Of a DNA stretch of 8,154 bases, positions 6,191 through 8,154 are shown piece after piece. The notes beneath the pieces are model-generated. The model saw nothing but the letters and a program-made list of their open reading frames with translations. It did not search any database and was not told where the DNA came from. The DNA comes from Alphaproteobacteria bacterium (GTDB lineage: Bacteria; Pseudomonadota; Alphaproteobacteria; JAJFFI01). A program made the position numbers and the translations under genes. Each line of letters begins with the position of its first letter. Positions within the stretch are counted from its first letter, which is position 1. The stretch is from the NCBI GenBank assembly GCA_021776755.1, contig JAJFFI010000342.1, positions 1-8,154 on the forward strand, given 5' to 3'.

Positions 6191-7111
6191 TCATCTTCCC
6201 GCCCCGTCCTGGCCCGCCGCGGCGTCGGCGGCCTCGACTTCGCCCAGTAACCAGTCCCGGAACGCCGCAATGCGGGGGTCGCCGCCGCGGTCCTCGGGAT
6301 AGACCAGATAGTACCCGCCATTCACCGGCAGCTCGATATCGAAGGGCGCGATCAGCCGCCCACGCTCAAGGTCGTGCTCGACCAGCCGCCGGTCGGTCAC
6401 GGCGAGCCCCAGGCCGTTGATTGCGGCGTCGATCGCCATCGAGACATTCTCGAACCGCGGGCCGCGCTCCGGGTCGACATCGGTGACACCGGCGATGCTG
6501 AGCCAGCTCCGCCACTCGCCCATGCGCGGGATGACGTGCAGGAGCGTGTGCCGCGCAAGGTCCCCGGGCACGGCAAGCGGCGGGCCGACCTCGAGCAGCT
6601 CGGGACTGCACACTGGCATGACGTCCTCCGTCATCAGCTTGTGCGCCGTCAGCCCGGGCCAGTCGCCCTGCCCGAACCGCACCGCGAGCGCGGTGTCGGA
6701 GCTCTCGAAATCGGCCAGCTTGACCGCAATAATCGGGCGCACCTCGATGTCCGGATGCGCGATCTGGAATCCCGGCAGCCGCGGCACGAGCCAGCGGGTT
6801 GCAAACGATGGTGCGACCGAGATCACCAGCGGCCCGCTCTTGCTCGCCGCCAGCACCCTCCGGGTCGCGCCGTCGATCTGGTCGAGGGCCGCACGGAGCG
6901 GCGGCAGATACTCCCCGCCCTCGGTTGTGAGCGCCACCTGCCGATTGAGCCGGTGGAACAGCTTCACGCCGAGATACTCCTCCAGCGTCTTGACCTGGTG
7001 GCTCACCGCCGAGGGCGTGATGTTCAGCTCACCCGCGGCATTGTTGAAACTCAGGTGGCGCGCCGCCGCCTCGAAGGTGCGCACGGCGTTGAGAGGTGGC
7101 AATTGCCGCAT
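6191..7111 (-). CDS. LysR-family transcriptional regulator, GcvA-like
   Basis: A 306-residue regulator with normal LysR architecture. The N-terminal winged helix-turn-helix covers about residues 7-65, with the helix-turn-helix in LSFNNAAGELNITPSAVSHQ (20-39). A linker helix follows (about 66-90), then a periplasmic-binding-protein-like effector domain (about 94-288) beginning PLVISVAPSFATRWLVPRL (94-112). The opening LPPLNAVRTFEAAARHLSFN is typical of the GcvA-like branch, which includes regulators of glycine cleavage, beta-lactamases and many unknown targets. The effector is not predictable. It probably controls its own divergent promoter region and the membrane hydrolase 10 bp downstream. 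The start at 7111 has only a weak GAGA about 9 nt upstream. No other in-frame start gives a better N-terminus. Confidence 0.9.
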   Translation of the reverse strand: MRQLPPLNAVRTFEAAARHLSFNNAAGELNITPSAVSHQVKTLEEYLGVKLFHRLNRQVALTTEGGEYLPPLRAALDQIDGATRRVLAASKSGPLVISVAPSFATRWLVPRLPGFQIAHPDIEVRPIIAVKLADFESSDTALAVRFGQGDWPGLTAHKLMTEDVMPVCSPELLEVGPPLAVPGDLARHTLLHVIPRMGEWRSWLSIAGVTDVDPERGPRFENVSMAIDAAINGLGLAVTDRRLVEHDLERGRLIAPFDIELPVNGGYYLVYPEDRGGDPRIAAFRDWLLGEVEAADAAAGQDGAGR

Positions 7112-7143
7112 GTTCCGGTCTCGCGTGCTATTAGTGAGTTTTA

Positions 7144-7156
7144 TTCATCTGAAATA
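7144..7156. promoter_or_regulatory. Candidate LysR-type T-N11-A box
   Basis: TTCATCTGAAATA has the T-N11-A spacing of LysR-type boxes and contains the small palindrome TTCA-TC-TGAA (7144-7153). A further TCAT-N7-ATGA dyad (7145-7148, 7156-7159) overlaps it. It lies 33-45 bp upstream of the lysR start and over the candidate lysR -10 box, a position suited to autorepression. The motif is loose, so chance occurrence is possible. Confidence 0.3.
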
Positions 7157-7181
7157 TGAGAAAGCATCGTTTGCCAGTCAA
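7153..7181 (-). promoter_or_regulatory. Candidate sigma-70 promoter of lysR
   Basis: On the minus strand TTGACT (7181-7176, five of six to TTGACA) is followed after 17 nt by CATATT (7158-7153, four of six to TATAAT). Predicted transcription would begin near 7146, leaving a leader of about 35 nt before the lysR ATG. The -35 box shares one base pair with the -35 box of the divergent promoter. Confidence 0.4.
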
Positions 7182-7199
7182 CCCGGGGCTGCTTATTTT
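7171..7199 (+). promoter_or_regulatory. Candidate sigma-70 promoter of the 73-codon gene
   Basis: TTGCCA (7171-7176, five of six to TTGACA), a 17-nt spacer, then TATTTT (7194-7199, four of six to TATAAT), in an AT-rich island of otherwise GC-rich DNA. Predicted transcription begins near 7206, giving a leader of about 90 nt. That leader contains GGCC-AAAAAA-GGCC (7213-7226), which can fold as a small hairpin. Confidence 0.4.
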
Positions 7200-7231
7200 T
7201 AAATCATACCAAGGCCAAAAAAGGCCAGTCA
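7173..7231 (+). repeat. Direct repeat GCCAGTCA flanking the candidate start region
   Basis: GCCAGTCA occurs at 7173-7180 and again at 7224-7231, 51 bp apart (close to five helical turns). The first copy lies across the divergent -35 boxes and the second downstream of the predicted + strand start. It could be a paired regulator site that bridges the promoter. An 8-bp repeat within 186 bp may also be chance. Confidence 0.25.
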
Positions 7232-7285
7232 GGACTAGGCAAGTTTCTTCCCCAACGCCCTAAATTCCTGAAGCAAACTGATGCG

Positions 7286-7291
7286 AAAGGA
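7286..7291 (+). promoter_or_regulatory. Ribosome binding site of the 73-codon gene
   Basis: AAAGGA lies 6 nt before the ATG at 7298, a good Shine-Dalgarno match at optimal spacing. It is the main support for this short frame being translated. Confidence 0.65.
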
Positions 7292-7297
7292 CACGTC

Positions 7298-7519
7298 ATG
7301 CACAGAATTCACCAGTTTCCCGACAGCGGCCGGATCGCGCCCGATTCCCGGGCGCTCCGGCTTCAACCCCACGGCGGACTCGACTATCGCCACTACGAAC
7401 TCCGCGCCCGCGCCGCCCGGGCAAAGGCGGCCGCCGAACTCGGCGCCAGGATCCGCCACGCGGTTTCCGGTTTGCTGCACAGGCTCTCCGGCTCACCTTC
7501 CGCAATCTCCCAGGGCTGA
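7298..7519 (+). CDS. Small basic protein of unknown function
   Basis: A 73-residue protein that I do not recognise with certainty. It is basic, with many Arg, His and Ala and no acidic clusters. A likely amphipathic helix spans about residues 29-62 (DYRHYELRARAARAKAAAEL is residues 29-48, followed by more Arg/His/Ala), after a loop rich in Pro and Gly. It has no signal peptide or membrane segment. The D-Y-x-x-x-E-x-R-A-R pattern recalls short alphaproteobacterial proteins related in style to DUF1127, but the DIG(V/L)SR core is absent. Support for a real gene: a good ribosome site, a candidate promoter, and a clear intrinsic terminator 45 nt after the stop, so it forms a complete monocistronic unit. 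A role in RNA or membrane-surface binding is only a guess from its charge. A spurious frame is the alternative. Confidence 0.6.
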   Translation: MHRIHQFPDSGRIAPDSRALRLQPHGGLDYRHYELRARAARAKAAAELGARIRHAVSGLLHRLSGSPSAISQG

Positions 7520-7563
7520 TCGGCACGCCCCTCCCCCGCATTTCAGTCGATCGCCCGAAATGA

Positions 7564-7598
7564 CGGATGCCGCAGGTAGCAGCATCCGCCGTTTTTTT
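7564..7598 (+). terminator. Rho-independent terminator after the 73-codon gene
   Basis: CGGATGC (7564-7570) pairs perfectly with GCATCCG (7582-7588) around an 11-nt loop. Then come three bases and seven consecutive T (7592-7598). An alternative pairing of ACGG (7563-7566) with CCGT (7589-7592) brings the stem right to the T-run with a 3-nt bulge. This is the clearest terminator in the window. Confidence 0.8.
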
Positions 7599-7625
7599 GT
7601 CTGCCAACTGTCCCGGAACAATTAT
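7597..7625 (+). promoter_or_regulatory. Weak candidate promoter of the thioesterase gene
   Basis: TTGTCT (7597-7602, four of six) and AATTAT (7620-7625, four of six) are 17 nt apart, directly after the terminator and about 75 bp before the thioesterase start. CCCG (7612-7615) and CGGG (7627-7630) bracket the -10 region as a short dyad. The match is poor. It is listed because a new transcript is expected after the terminator. Confidence 0.22.
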
Positions 7626-7701
7626 TCGGGTGAGCGCGGTGTTCGGCTCCGCTATGGTCTCGACCGTTTCCTCCCACCGGCACTTGCAGACACCAAACGC
7701 G

Positions 7702-8154
7702 ATGAACGATATCCACACGACCGCCGACGATTTGACCCGCACCCGCAGTTATTCGTGGGCCGACCCGCAGGCGCTGGCCGAGGCCGGTCTGGAAATGTCG
7801 GGTCTGGAGTACATCCGCGGCATTATGGACGGCACGCTGCCGCACCCGCCGATCTGCGAGACGCTGGGATATCGAATCACGGCGGCCGACGAGGGCCGCG
7901 TCACCTTCTCGATCGAGCCGCGCGAGTTTCACTACAACCCGATCCGGGTGCTGCACGGCGGCATCGCGGCGACCCTGATCGACAGCGCAACCGGCTGCGC
8001 CATCCACACGACGCTTCCCGCGGGCGGCAACTATCTGACCACCAATCTCAATACCGACTACCTCCGTCCGCTGACCGAAGCCACCGGGGAGGTGTCCTGC
8101 ACCGGCATCGTCGTTCACCGCGGGCGGCGCACGGCCATCTCGACCGCCGAACTG
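7702..8154 (+). CDS. PaaI-family hotdog-fold thioesterase (3' end outside window)
   Basis: The first 151 codons of an acyl-CoA thioesterase-like protein; the frame runs off the window end without a stop. The hotdog core is plain: FHYNPIRVLHGGIAATLIDS (76-95) followed by ATGCA (96-100), with the family's HGG (85-87) at the start of the central hot-dog helix and Asp94 as the likely catalytic acid. The strand YLTTNLNTDYLRPL (111-124) and the later strand VSCTGIVVHRGRRTAISTAE (131-150) follow the 4HBT/PaaI pattern. The family hydrolyses aryl- or acyl-CoA thioesters in the cytoplasm. Family length (about 140-170) suggests only a short piece is missing. The roughly 45-residue N-terminal extension before the hotdog core is longer than in classical PaaI but common in uncharacterised PaaI-like proteins. 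The ATG at 7702 has no evident Shine-Dalgarno motif, so the start is less certain than the family. Confidence 0.82.
   Translation, partial: MNDIHTTADDLTRTRSYSWADPQALAEAGLEMSGLEYIRGIMDGTLPHPPICETLGYRITAADEGRVTFSIEPREFHYNPIRVLHGGIAATLIDSATGCAIHTTLPAGGNYLTTNLNTDYLRPLTEATGEVSCTGIVVHRGRRTAISTAEL

Noticed and set aside
6181..6321. 47-residue extension of the ceramidase-like frame to 6321
   Set aside because: It overlaps the 3' end of lysR, is Arg/Pro-rich without membrane character, and the ATG at 6180 starts a normal N-terminus.
5377..6420. 347-codon open frame on the plus strand
   Set aside because: Antisense to the ceramidase-like gene; its Arg/Gln/His-rich composition mirrors the membrane-helix codons of the real gene.
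6374..7202. Two overlapping 261-codon open frames on the plus strand over lysR
   Set aside because: Both are shadows of the LysR gene, with no motifs or ribosome sites.
7543..8118. 191-codon open frame on the minus strand
   Set aside because: Antisense to the clear hotdog thioesterase and running through the terminator of the preceding gene.

Overview
The window is GC-rich DNA with tightly packed genes and a strong C/G bias at third codon positions. It carries a DUF1127 small protein, a GcvA-like LysR regulator and a bacterial ceramidase-family membrane protein. Together these suggest a chromosomal segment of an alphaproteobacterium, perhaps of the Rhodospirillales or Rhizobiales. That placement is inferred from gene content and base use, not from a marker gene. 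I see no insertion sequence, phage gene, CRISPR array, tRNA or rRNA.

Left part (1-5352, all + strand): a short DUF1127 protein (79-357) comes first. It is followed by five closely spaced genes that look like one amino-acid-centred transcription unit: a PhzF-family epimerase/isomerase-fold protein, a ten-helix EamA/DMT exporter, a fold-type II PLP Ser/Thr dehydratase without an ACT domain, a group II PLP amino-acid decarboxylase, and an AlaX-type free-standing alanyl-tRNA editing protein. Gaps are 53 bp, 32 bp, a 1-bp stop/start overlap, and 25 bp. A reasonable reading is that the unit degrades or modifies a small amino acid (serine/threonine or an analogue), exports surplus or product, and uses AlaX to clear misacylated tRNA(Ala). 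The substrate cannot be read from the sequence.

Middle (5389-7111, - strand): a LysR regulator and, 10 bp downstream, a CREST/ceramidase-family membrane protein with the full set of zinc-site residues. This pair converges on the + strand operon, and a small hairpin lies in the 36-bp gap between them.

Right part (7112-8154): a compact divergent promoter region separates lysR from a 73-codon unknown gene that has its own ribosome binding site and a clear rho-independent terminator. The window ends inside a PaaI-like hotdog thioesterase.

The most unusual details are at gene junctions. The exporter gene is bounded by a short tandem duplication at each end. The upstream one (14-bp unit) creates two nested five-codon minicistrons chained by ATGA overlaps onto the exporter start. 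No clearly new system is proven here; the operon composition and the minicistron chain are the points most worth following up.
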